Part shown: positions 19,292-27,203 of the stretch, one piece after another | How positions within the stretch are numbered: position 1 is the first letter of the stretch | Layout of the letters: each line of letters starts with the position of its first letter | NCBI GenBank assembly: GCA_017432005.1 | Contig: JAFRKA010000016.1 | Span: 209,380 to 249,239 of the forward strand | Source: Erysipelotrichaceae bacterium | GTDB lineage: Bacteria > Bacillota_I > Bacilli_A > Erysipelotrichales > Erysipelotrichaceae | Direction of reading: 5' to 3' | Length of the DNA: 39,860 nucleotides | Program-made: the position numbers and the translations under genes | Notes under the pieces: model-generated | Databases searched by the model: none | What the model was told of the DNA's origin: nothing | The model's input: the letters and a program-made list of their open reading frames with translations, nothing else

Positions 19292-20281
19292 TTATTTCAG
19301 TTTTTCGTTAGCGAGTACTGCTTCTCTGATCTTATCGAAACAGATGATCCTGTTTATAGTCTTGTTTATTTCACGGATCGCGGCTTCTTTTTCTTCTGCA
19401 GAAGCATCTTCTTTAAGTGCTTTATCCAGATTGAATTCCAGCCACGTCAGACGTCCTGTTTCAGCATCATAGACATCGGCCCAGTTTATCTTAAGATCGA
19501 GGCGTGAGTTTCTGAAATAGCTGTCCAGGTAAACATCGAACATTTTTTCATCGAAGCGAAGATCATCAGCACCGGACCAGCTCAGGGCTGAACTCATGAT
19601 CTCCCGATAAGGATTATTGAAACCGACAGCTTCCAGATCGATGATCCTGAACTGATCTTTGTTCCATAGAACATTCTTCAGGTCATAGTCATTGTGACAG
19701 AAGGTCAGTACTGAAGGAACCTTACTGATGGACTGATTGCAGCGGGAAAGAGTGTTCTTTAATAGTTCCAGATTCTCATTCAGCAATTCAGCGAAAGGAA
19801 GGGAAGCTTTCTGACAGCGTTCAAGATAACGGTCGAAATCGATATCAAGAACAGCAGAACTTTTTTCGGTTTCCCTGACTTCGATATTGTGGATCCTGGC
19901 AAGCTGTTCAGCAACTGCCTGACAGTGATATTCCGTAACATCATCAATACTCAATGGCATACCATCGAACCAGGCGGCAAGGTAGAAATAGCGGCCGTTT
20001 ACTTCCAGCATCTTGTTTCCGTCATATGCGATCGGATATACAGCATTGACGCCGGCTTTTGAAAGCATATCTTCCATTCTGCTTTCTTTCTCAAATTCTT
20101 TAAGTGCATATTCCTCTTTGAGAACGCTTGGATTGATCAGTTTGACGGCGTAATTACCGGTGCTGGTACTGAGTTTATAAGATTCGTGCAGAAGACCGCC
20201 GGGCAGCAGGATAGGGGTATCAAGCAGATCTCCCAGATCATATTTATTCAGCAGGTCCTGAAAGAAAGTATTTGTTTCCAT
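19292..20281 (-). CDS. APH/choline-kinase-like phosphotransferase
   Basis: 329-residue kinase-fold protein of the aminoglycoside-phosphotransferase superfamily. It has the ATP-site lysine in NYAVKLINP (Lys47), the catalytic Brenner loop CHNDYDLKNVL (His196, Asp198, Asn203) and the metal-binding IIDLEAVGFNNP (Asp215). Members phosphorylate small hydroxyl compounds such as homoserine, choline, N-acetylhexosamine or antibiotics; the sequence does not decide and there is no evidence it gives drug resistance. The ribosome site GAGAGGTG lies about 5 bases before the ATG. It is monocistronic, between a shared terminator and the divergent CPBP gene. Confidence 0.82.
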   Translation of the reverse strand: METNTFFQDLLNKYDLGDLLDTPILLPGGLLHESYKLSTSTGNYAVKLINPSVLKEEYALKEFEKESRMEDMLSKAGVNAVYPIAYDGNKMLEVNGRYFYLAAWFDGMPLSIDDVTEYHCQAVAEQLARIHNIEVRETEKSSAVLDIDFDRYLERCQKASLPFAELLNENLELLKNTLSRCNQSISKVPSVLTFCHNDYDLKNVLWNKDQFRIIDLEAVGFNNPYREIMSSALSWSGADDLRFDEKMFDVYLDSYFRNSRLDLKINWADVYDAETGRLTWLEFNLDKALKEDASAEEKEAAIREINKTINRIICFDKIREAVLANEKLK

Positions 20282-20465
20282 AATGCACCTCTCTAATAAT
20301 ATTTTATTGATTTATGTTCAAAAAATAAAATGGGGCCTTTATGTTGTCCGGCTAGATGGGAAACGATACAGAGTATAGTGTAGAATTAATATAACAAAGC
20401 TTTGAAAAAAGCAGAATCGATCCGTCTGCTCCGGTCTCACGGATAACTGATAACAATGAGATAAC

Positions 20466-21293
20466 ATGATAATGAAAAATAATCAGCTGACAGAATGGGC
20501 AAAGCAACATCCGATCAAAGCAGGTTTTCTGATCACGATCATCTTTGTCGTTCTGCGCAAAGGGCTGCATTAGACGATTGGTTTCAGGGTAGTACATGAG
20601 ATCCTGGATGTGCTCTGGCCATATCTGATGGTCGTTGCATTCAATCAGACAGAAGCATTAAGAAAAAGAGGCTTTTTCCGGACCTTGTTTTTCGGCCTTC
20701 CTTTTCTTATCCTCAGTATCTTTCTTTTCGTAGCCAATATCTCCAATCTTTCTCAAACGCCGGAGATCGAATGGTATCCGCTTCCAATGATCCTTCTAGG
20801 TATCTTTACGGGCTTTGCGGTCGGCTTCCGTGAAGAATCGGTATTCCGCGGCATACAGGTCAATATAATGACCGATAAATATCTTAAAGACAGAAAAGGT
20901 ATCTTCAGGATCGTTGCGATATCTTCTTTCTTCTTCGGCATCATGCATATGAGCAATATGATCATAGGGGCATCATTCGTATTGTGCCTTGGTCAGTCTA
21001 TCTATGCCTTCGGTGTCGGTACTCTTTTTGCCGCCATGTATCTGCGTGGTGACAGTCTCTGGGCACTGATATTTATCCATGGCCTGTATGATACTGCACT
21101 TTCTGCTGCCACTTTATTCACTGCGACTTATGGAGGAGATATGTTGTCATCTCTGGCACAGAATCAGGAAGAGTCCTTAATGAGTATACTCACGACCAAT
21201 CTGTTCTCGCCGATCTATCTGGCGATCGCACTGTTTCTGCTGAGAAAGTCAAAGTGCGAAGAGATAATTAAAAAGTATAAATCCAGACAGTAG
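20466..21293 (+). pseudogene. CPBP intramembrane protease gene with in-frame TAG
   Basis: A CAAX-protease/bacteriocin-processing (CPBP) protein. ATGs at 20466 and 20472 open a frame (MKNNQLTEWAKQHPIKAGF, then a helix) that meets TAG at 20571-20573; the same frame then runs uninterrupted to 21293. The catalytic motifs downstream are intact: FREESVFRG, FFFGIMH and IFIHGLYDTA. A shortened product might start at the GTG at 20610, losing the first membrane helix. Either the gene is a recent pseudogene, the TAG is a sequencing error, or the short form is used. CPBP proteins often give bacteriocin self-immunity or process peptides; no bacteriocin gene is visible next to it. Confidence 0.75.
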
Positions 21294-21364
21294 ATATGTC
21301 TGTCACGATAAACAGTTGTCTGTTAAAACTGTTTTCAGATATAACACAAAGGAGAGATCCCGAA

Positions 21365-22273
21365 ATGGCATTACATGATCCGATAGGTGTATGGTTTTCT
21401 GAACTGGAGGATAACTGGGAAGAACGCGATTTTCATCATGAAAGCGTACGCAGCAAAGAAAGCTACCGTTATTACGGCGATCTTCCGGACGGCTTATGTT
21501 ACGGAGCTGTCTTTTTTAGAGCAAGCGATCCCTGGCCTCCTGCCGTGTGCATAACGATCTGTGATATAGACGGCAATTCATTGCTTAACAGCGCCGTATC
21601 CGAAGACTTTCGTACATGGCTATATGAATGGCCCGAGGCTGTCGTTTCCTCGCCAGGCGGAAGAAGTATCGTGTGTATGATAAACGGCAGGATCTACGGA
21701 TGGACGCAGGATAAAGAAGGTTTTGTCAGCGATAACGGAAGCTTTCTTGATGAAAGACTTGAAGGTCTTAAGGTCCTGGATGCCAGAATGCATAATAACG
21801 GCATCCTGCAGTTAAAACTGGAAGATGGCAGAACAATGGGCTATCTTTGCGACGCAGATGTCATCCTTTATCCGTGGGTAAACGGCTGGATCGCCGATAA
21901 AGATGAAAGCTGGAAGATCGCCGATTCCTGCAAGGAAGGTGTTCTTGATCCATGTCCTGAATCAGTCACCGTAGTAATCAGAGAAGAAGACAGATGGGGT
22001 GAATATGAAGGCTGCGGCGTGCATAAAGCTTATATCGAACCGGGGACAAAAAGGATCGAAGGCTGTGTACTCTCAGAAAATCCGGACTTAATGACAATAA
22101 CCATACCAGATTCTGTTGAATACATTGAATGGGGAGCGTTTCTTAACTGCAGAAATCTGCAGAAACTCTTCATTGAAGGAGATCTTTCCCGTGTGGCAAA
22201 TTGGAACAAAGGTGCTTTTGAAGGCTGCCCGTGTGAGGAATACTATCTGTCCCTTTATAATATGAACAGCTGA
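21365..22273 (+). CDS. unknown cytoplasmic protein with leucine-rich-repeat C-terminus
   Basis: The open frame begins at 21296, but the ATG at 21365 has an AAAGGAGAG ribosome site 8 bases upstream and is chosen, giving 302 residues (MALHDPIGVWFSELEDNW). The N-terminal two thirds has repeated beta segments rich in Trp and Gly (ICDIDGNSLLNSAV, RIYGWTQDKEGFVS, TMGYLCDADVILYPWVNGWI) that I do not recognise. The C-terminal part (about 230-295) looks like one or two BspA/LRR_5-type repeats (TITIPDSVEYIEWGAFLNC, NLQKLFIEGDLS). No signal peptide. The stop of the CPBP gene lies 72 bases upstream, so co-transcription is possible. Confidence 0.75.
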   Translation: MALHDPIGVWFSELEDNWEERDFHHESVRSKESYRYYGDLPDGLCYGAVFFRASDPWPPAVCITICDIDGNSLLNSAVSEDFRTWLYEWPEAVVSSPGGRSIVCMINGRIYGWTQDKEGFVSDNGSFLDERLEGLKVLDARMHNNGILQLKLEDGRTMGYLCDADVILYPWVNGWIADKDESWKIADSCKEGVLDPCPESVTVVIREEDRWGEYEGCGVHKAYIEPGTKRIEGCVLSENPDLMTITIPDSVEYIEWGAFLNCRNLQKLFIEGDLSRVANWNKGAFEGCPCEEYYLSLYNMNS

Positions 22274-22299
22274 TCTTTTTAACGGTTTTCAAAGCCAAA

Positions 22300-22327
22300 G
22301 ATCTAAAAACTGCTTAGATCATGTTTT
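22300..22327 (+). terminator. weak terminator-like hairpin
   Basis: GATCTAA (22300-22306), 7-base loop, TTAGATC (22314-22320), then ATGTTTTT. The rest of the 22274-22460 gap shows no gene. Confidence 0.4.
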
Positions 22328-22460
22328 TCGATAAAGTTTAATTCTAAACGGATGGCTTAGCCTGCAGATAAGAACAAACAGATACTATGTATTAGATAAT
22401 CCCGATTGAATATGGATCGTTAAAATGTAAATATGGAAATAGTACAGGAATGCCCAATAT

Positions 22461-22778
22461 ATGAAGGATACTACAGAATATCAGATCTATATCGGCTGTC
22501 GTGATTCTCAGCTGAAGGATGAAATTGTAAGTGAAGACGAGCTCAGAGAAATGGTCGTGCAGTTTTTCAGGCGTAAAGAGATCGACTTCTCGATGTTCAG
22601 TGCCAAAGGCGGATACCTTCATGAAGACGGCAGATTTATTTCAGAGAATTCCTTATGTATAAACATAATAGGTTCTTACGACCTTGATATTATAAAGCTC
22701 GCAAGAAGCCTTTCGATGTACATGAATCAGGAATGTTCGCTGGTCGTTAAAGACAGTATCAAAGCAGAGTTTTGTTGA
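22461..22778 (+). CDS. small protein, first of a tandem paralogous pair
   Basis: 105-residue soluble protein. With the next gene it shares the pattern Y-x-I-(Y/F)-I-G, a middle helix, a (G)GY-x-H-x-x-G turn, an SL-x-(I/V)-x-I-I-G strand and a closing beta strand near the C-terminus, so the two are diverged tandem duplicates. The layout recalls DUF3574-like alpha/beta proteins, but I cannot confirm this. AGGAA lies about 10 bases before the ATG. No signal peptide or catalytic motif is visible. The position at the head of the surface-glycan cluster may be coincidental. Function unknown. Confidence 0.7.
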   Translation: MKDTTEYQIYIGCRDSQLKDEIVSEDELREMVVQFFRRKEIDFSMFSAKGGYLHEDGRFISENSLCINIIGSYDLDIIKLARSLSMYMNQECSLVVKDSIKAEFC

Positions 22779-22790
22779 GGTGAAATCGGT

Positions 22791-23120
22791 ATGAATGATA
22801 ATCAGTTCATAAAGGGTATAAAATACGAGATCTTCATCGGCATCAAAGATAAAGATACTTATGAAGAGATCTTGAATGTCGAAAGTTTTAAGAAAATCCT
22901 CGTTGAAGTCTGTACGGAAAAACAGATCAGTTTTTCCTTGCTTACACAGTTAGGCGGTTACACTCATAATAAAGGTTATACGACAGAGACCAGTCTGAGA
23001 GTGATCATTATAGGTATCAACGAAGAAGAACTCATACTTCTGGGTATGAAACTGAAAGAACTGATAAATACAGATACCATCCTGATCACAAAGACTGAAA
23101 TGGAATACAGTTTCATGTAG
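22791..23120 (+). CDS. small protein, second of a tandem paralogous pair
   Basis: 109 residues, starting 12 bases after the preceding stop with a GAGGTG ribosome site, so co-translated from the same message. Segments YEIFIGIKDKDTYEEI, LGGYTHNKGYTTETSLRVIIIG and a final ILITKTEMEYSF match the first paralog position by position. It ends where the coding sequence of a 5'-truncated glycosyltransferase gene begins in another frame, with essentially no spacer, which suggests that whatever brought this pair in removed the start of that gene. Function unknown. Confidence 0.7.
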   Translation: MNDNQFIKGIKYEIFIGIKDKDTYEEILNVESFKKILVEVCTEKQISFSLLTQLGGYTHNKGYTTETSLRVIIIGINEEELILLGMKLKELINTDTILITKTEMEYSFM

Positions 23121-23121
23121 A

Positions 23122-24015
23122 AAACATAAAGATGTCTTTCTTCATGTTTGCCAAAGAAGCCAGTGGCTCAGTGATCTGCCTTTAAAAGATATCCGCTATG
23201 CTCAGATCATCGTACCTAAAAGTGAAGGTATCGGTAATATCCTTTCATTCTATGCGAAGATGAAAGCTTTCTTTGACCGTTATAACATCATTACGACGAT
23301 CGAACCGGGCAGTTCAAGATATCCTGATCGGATGCTTTCAAAGTATTTTGCGATGAATATCGCACCTGAAGATTCAAATGAAAACAACACAGTATACATA
23401 ATCAATTTCTTTGCATCCTGGTTTGCCCGGCTTGTCGGAAAGACCTGCGGCGGTGAATACAACATCACTTGTCTTGATCCTGATTTCCGTAAACAGATGG
23501 AAGAGTATGCGGAAGCGGTCATGGGCAATAAGCGCATGCTGGGGGTGCTGTTAAGGGGATCGGATTTCTTTATTTCCGATATGGCGGCCTTAGCCAAACC
23601 GGTTGATGCGAAAGTGGCGATACCTTACATCGAAAAGTGGTTCAGGGGAGACGGATATGACGGCATCGTACTGGCGACGGAAGATGCGGATATGCTGGAA
23701 GAGATGAAGAAAGTCTTCGGATCCAAGCTCATAGCCATCGCTCAGGAACGCTATCGCGTCAGACAATTCGAAATGGCCGAGACCATTGCTGAACTCGAAC
23801 ATGAACTGATGGATGAAGAGACCTATGACATCCACGTTGAAGATACTACCGTCAATTATTTCTATGCTTTATATCTGCTGTCCAGATGTGATAGTTTCAT
23901 CTATTCAAACATCTGCGGAGGAGAGAGACTGACGCACATCTTCAACAACGGCAGATTCAGAAAGGAACTGTGCATTGCACAGATGTTTTTAAACCCTGAT
24001 CTTCAAAAGAAATAA
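23122..24015 (+). pseudogene. fucosyltransferase-like gene missing its 5' end
   Basis: The only ATG-initiated frame starts at 23260 (251 residues), but the same frame is open and protein-like for at least 46 codons before it (KDVFLHVCQRSQWLSDLPLK, then a segment ending SEGIGNILSFYAK), with no ATG, GTG or TTG. The gene therefore appears to have lost its original start, and the window shows about 298 codons of the C-terminal part. Segments LGVLLRGSDFF, GIVLATEDADMLEEMKKVFG and NYFYALYLLSRCDSFIYSN resemble the nucleotide-sugar-binding half of FUT8/NodZ-type fucosyltransferases; the match is structural in style, not proven. A shortened protein from 23260 could still be made but has no ribosome site. 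A condensation-domain gene follows 26 bases later. Confidence 0.55.
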
Positions 24016-24041
24016 AAGGACACTGAAGAAGGAAGAAAAAG

Positions 24042-25343
24042 ATGTATAAGAAACTCAGTACAGACGATCAGCTTTTCTACTGGTTTGTTTCTGCTGATCA
24101 GACATCAACGATAAAGTGGGAGATCAGCCTTTCCGGAAAGATCGATGAAGACGCACTTAAAAAGGCCGTGGTCAGCGCAATGAAGATCCATCGCTGTTTC
24201 AGACAGCGTCCTGTCATCGTTGAAGGCAGAGTAAAGGCGATCGAAGAAGAAGATATAAGAGAAGTACCGGTCTTTCGAAAAGACGAAAAGATCAGAGTGC
24301 TAGGAACTGCCGATACACTGGGTTTTCTTTTCTTTTTCAGCTATGAAGATAAGGATCTGGTCCTGAGTCTGTTTCATGGTCTGGCTGACGGCAAGGCCAG
24401 CCTCAATTTCCTGAGGACGGTATTGAACTGTTATTTCAATGAAAGCGAAGGCTTGCACTTAAATGTTGGTGAAAAAGACAGTTCTGCTGATGTTTCTTTT
24501 ATGGAGGAGATCCTTAAGGAATATAAGGATACAAAACCCCTTGGCAGATTTGATGCCAGACAAAGAAATGAAGAGATATTTGAACTGCCGTTTGAACAGT
24601 ATGAATTAAGTAAACGGACGTGGCGTATCTTTGAAATAGAAGTACCTCTGAAACCTCTGCTTGCAATAACAAAAAGCAATGAGAGTTCTATCGTTCCTCT
24701 GTTTGAAGCATTGATCGGTCAAACTTTGCGGGAAAGATATGATGTAGGTGATAAGACGATCCTTGCCTATACGCCAGTGGATATGCGTTCCATATTCAAC
24801 AAAGACAGTGGCAGCAACGCTTCCAGCAACGTTTCTCTTGCTTACCGGAAAGAACTGGACAGATACGAACCGGGAAAAAGATCCATGCTGCTTAGAAGCA
24901 TAATGGATCTTCAGATCCAGCCCGAGAATATCGTTGAAGGTCTGAGAACTAAAATGGGAGCTTACCTCCAGGCGGACAGTCAGCCTTATCCGATTGAACT
25001 GATCGTACCGCAGATCAGAAAAATGATGGTGGCAGAGGGAAATAAAGATCCACATACATACGGACTTTCCTATCTGGGCAAGATCACTTTCCCAGAAGAA
25101 ATTGAAGCTATGGTGGATTCCGTCAAGCTGAGCGTCAGTGTCTATTCTTTTCCTTTCATGATCGAAGCCTGTGAACACAGAGGTACGATCTGCATGGTCA
25201 TCAGTCAGCTCTTTGCTTCTGATGAAGTGGCCAGAGCGATCTTTGAAAAGATCAGAGAACTTATTCCGGAAACAGAATTTGCCGACAGGGGTCTGCGCAT
25301 ATATGAACGGCTTGATCTTCAAAAGCTTGAACATCAGGACTGA
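24042..25343 (+). CDS. condensation-domain-like acyltransferase
   Basis: 433-residue soluble protein related to the stand-alone condensation, PapA and alcohol-acetyltransferase group. The active-site motif HxxxDG is present as LFHGLADGKAS (His112, Asp116, Gly117). The N-terminal STDDQLFYW and a later HTYGLSYLGKITF strand (DFGW-like region) fit the two-lobed chloramphenicol-acetyltransferase fold. Such enzymes move acyl groups between thioesters and hydroxyl or amino groups; no peptide-synthetase carrier or adenylation domain is nearby, so the donor is unknown. AAGGAAG lies about 8 bases before the ATG. With the neighbouring glycosyltransferases it may modify a surface polymer (inference). Confidence 0.75.
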   Translation: MYKKLSTDDQLFYWFVSADQTSTIKWEISLSGKIDEDALKKAVVSAMKIHRCFRQRPVIVEGRVKAIEEEDIREVPVFRKDEKIRVLGTADTLGFLFFFSYEDKDLVLSLFHGLADGKASLNFLRTVLNCYFNESEGLHLNVGEKDSSADVSFMEEILKEYKDTKPLGRFDARQRNEEIFELPFEQYELSKRTWRIFEIEVPLKPLLAITKSNESSIVPLFEALIGQTLRERYDVGDKTILAYTPVDMRSIFNKDSGSNASSNVSLAYRKELDRYEPGKRSMLLRSIMDLQIQPENIVEGLRTKMGAYLQADSQPYPIELIVPQIRKMMVAEGNKDPHTYGLSYLGKITFPEEIEAMVDSVKLSVSVYSFPFMIEACEHRGTICMVISQLFASDEVARAIFEKIRELIPETEFADRGLRIYERLDLQKLEHQD

Positions 25344-25379
25344 TCTTTTTTCAATAATAGAATCAAAGTTAAAGTGATA

Positions 25380-26123
25380 ATGAAAAAAATAAAGAGAATA
25401 TTTCTTCATATTATTCTTATCCTGCTCCTGATCTCTGGCAGCTTTTTGGCTGTTGTATTCAGACAGGGATATCTTCGTTATAAAGAAGAGATAAATGATC
25501 TGCCGATAGACAAGGCAGTGGAATCCTATACGGATAAGGACGATTATGTTCCTTTTGATGAGATCAGTGAAAATTTTGTCAACGCAGTTATTTCGGTAGA
25601 AGACAAACGTTTCTTTGAAAGAAAGGGTTATGATCTGATTGCTTTATGCAGAGCGTTATATCACAATTTTCTGGCTAAGGATCTCATAGAAGGCGGATCA
25701 ACAATAACTGAACAGATCGCCAAGAATCTGTATCTGGGAGGTTATATCGGTGATCTGAAAGAAAAGACAGCCGGAATATTCATGATGAAAGCACTCGAAC
25801 AGAAATATTCAAAAGAAGAACTCTTTGCCCTATATGCGAATATGAATTATTACGGAGACGGATACTGGGGGATCGGCGAAGCCGCAGAGGGTTACTATGA
25901 AAGCAACGCAAAAGATCTGACCCTGGGACAGGCCGCAATACTGGCGGGCATACCAAACGCACCGGCTATCTATCAGCTCTCTGATGGTTATGAGCTGGCG
26001 AAAGAAAGACAGGAATGGGTCTTGCAGACAATGGTGAACAATCACTATATCAGCGATGAAGAAATGAAAGAGGCTTTAGGCGAGGATGTGCATCCGATTA
26101 TAAAACAGCAGTCATCCAACTGA
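25380..26123 (+). CDS. monofunctional GT51 peptidoglycan glycosyltransferase
   Basis: Penicillin-binding-protein-type transglycosylase without a transpeptidase domain; polymerises lipid II into glycan strands. The start at ATG 25380 (MKKIKRIFLH) is preferred over the in-frame GTG at 25374. An N-terminal membrane anchor (about 8-28) is followed by the GT51 domain: catalytic Glu in SVEDKRFFERKGYD (the usual His after FFE is replaced by Arg), GGSTITEQIAKNLYL with the second glutamate, then ALYANMNYYGDGYWGIGEAAEGYY and LAGIPNAPAIYQ. About 247 residues is normal for a monofunctional enzyme. No strong ribosome site. Position after the acyltransferase supports a role in the cell envelope. Confidence 0.88.
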   Translation: MKKIKRIFLHIILILLLISGSFLAVVFRQGYLRYKEEINDLPIDKAVESYTDKDDYVPFDEISENFVNAVISVEDKRFFERKGYDLIALCRALYHNFLAKDLIEGGSTITEQIAKNLYLGGYIGDLKEKTAGIFMMKALEQKYSKEELFALYANMNYYGDGYWGIGEAAEGYYESNAKDLTLGQAAILAGIPNAPAIYQLSDGYELAKERQEWVLQTMVNNHYISDEEMKEALGEDVHPIIKQQSSN

Positions 26124-26185
26124 AAAGAATCATATAAACCTATACAGGTTGAATAAAATGAACTTAGATTCCATCAGTAACAAGC

Positions 26186-26210
26186 AACAGGACTAATAAG
26201 CCCTGTTTTT
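26186..26210 (+). terminator. terminator after the GT51 gene
   Basis: AACAGG, 10-base loop, CCTGTT followed by a T run. The promoter box of the next gene starts immediately after. Confidence 0.7.
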
Positions 26211-26211
26211 G

Positions 26212-26217
26212 TATAAT
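26212..26217 (+). promoter_or_regulatory. -10 box of the TraX-family gene
   Basis: TATAAT directly behind the preceding terminator, 25 bases before the ATG at 26243. Confidence 0.5.
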
Positions 26218-26242
26218 CAAATGAGAAGAAGTCTGCTTAACA

Positions 26243-26992
26243 ATGACAAATGTTTCATCATTAAAAGAAAGAATATCTCTCAGTGGAAATGCCTTGAAGC
26301 TCATCGCCATCATTGCCATGACCGTAGATCATCTGGCCTGGATGGGGATCGAAGATTACGCTCAGGCACTTACACCTGCACAGATCATATTGCACTGTAT
26401 AGGACGTCTGACCGCACCGATCACGTTTTTCTTTGTAGCCGAGGGCTATCACCACACCCGTGATTACTGGAAGTATCTGGTTCGTATGACAGCACTGGCA
26501 TTAGTCAGTCACTTTGCTTTCTGTTACTTTGCTCATCAGAGTTTCAATCCTTTTGGCAATGAGCTGTTTAATGCAATGAGTATCATCTGGGCTTTGATGT
26601 GGGGTCTGATTTTTCTGAAGGTCTGGTACGAGGAAAAAATGAATATCTCGCTGAAGATACTTATCACTGTGGTCGGCTGTATACTGACGGTCACATCTGA
26701 CTGGAGCTGTGCTGCACCTTTGGCCATCCTGATGGTAGGATGTAATCGCGGCAATTTTCACAAGCAGATGCTCTGGCTTATGGCAATAATCACACTTTAC
26801 GCGGTCGCCTTTTTCATTTTAAAAAATCCTGCATATGGGATGGTGCACATGGCCTGCTGGTTTTCGGTTCCGCTGCTGTCTCTATATAACGGGCGTCGGG
26901 GCAAACTGCGCTGGCTGGGAAAGATCTTCTACTTTTATTATCCTGTCCATCTGGTTTTGATCGGTTTAGTTACTCATGATTTCTTTTCCTGA
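26243..26992 (+). CDS. TraX-family membrane protein
   Basis: 249-residue polytopic membrane protein of the TraX family, named after the F-plasmid pilin N-acetylase and common as a chromosomal gene in Bacillota. Signature segments: ALKLIAIIAMTVDHLAW, IGRLTAPITFFFVAEGYHHTRDYWKYLVRM and the closing FYFYYPVHLVLIGL, with about eight helices. It belongs to the wider acyltransferase-3-like superfamily, so acetylation of a surface molecule is plausible. There is no conjugation apparatus in the window. No ribosome site is seen; an alternative frame from 26209 is shorter and not protein-like. Confidence 0.85.
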   Translation: MTNVSSLKERISLSGNALKLIAIIAMTVDHLAWMGIEDYAQALTPAQIILHCIGRLTAPITFFFVAEGYHHTRDYWKYLVRMTALALVSHFAFCYFAHQSFNPFGNELFNAMSIIWALMWGLIFLKVWYEEKMNISLKILITVVGCILTVTSDWSCAAPLAILMVGCNRGNFHKQMLWLMAIITLYAVAFFILKNPAYGMVHMACWFSVPLLSLYNGRRGKLRWLGKIFYFYYPVHLVLIGLVTHDFFS

Positions 26993-27111
26993 TTCATACT
27001 GTGACGAGGTATGGGAATCTGAGTTTATCTAATCAGTACTATTACATATAAAATAATCAAAATGGTTCGTTTTTCTGCATAGATAGAATCATAATAAGAC
27101 CAAAGTGTAAG

Positions 27112-27134
27112 AATGGACTGGTGTCCATTTTTTT
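27112..27134 (+). terminator. terminator upstream of the adhesin gene
   Basis: AATGGAC (27112-27118), loop TGGT, GTCCATT, then a run of T. It is 120 bases after the TraX stop; the 26993-27111 gap contains no gene I can support. Confidence 0.75.
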
Positions 27135-27136
27135 AA

Positions 27137-27142
27137 TATAAT
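27137..27142 (+). promoter_or_regulatory. -10 box of the adhesin gene
   Basis: TATAAT 61 bases before the ATG, in a very AT-rich leader; AAGGGA lies about 10 bases before the start codon. Confidence 0.4.
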
Positions 27143-27203
27143 TATTAATTAAGAATATCTATCAGTATATATCATTGTTACAATCTGTAAGGGAAATAAT
27201 TCC

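Noticed and set aside
12210..20573. Idea that TGA, TAA and TAG in three membrane-protein genes are recoded sense codons
   Set aside because: All three stop codons are involved, two of the genes also have frameshifts, and other genes use these codons as normal ends. Decay or sequence error is simpler.
24606..25409. 267-codon minus-strand frame opposite the condensation-domain gene
   Set aside because: Rich in His/Phe/Ser as expected of an antisense shadow, with no recognisable motif and no ribosome site.
26209..26463. Plus-strand frame starting just before the TraX gene
   Set aside because: Out of frame with TraX, Arg/His-rich and not protein-like; TraX in the other frame is a full family member.
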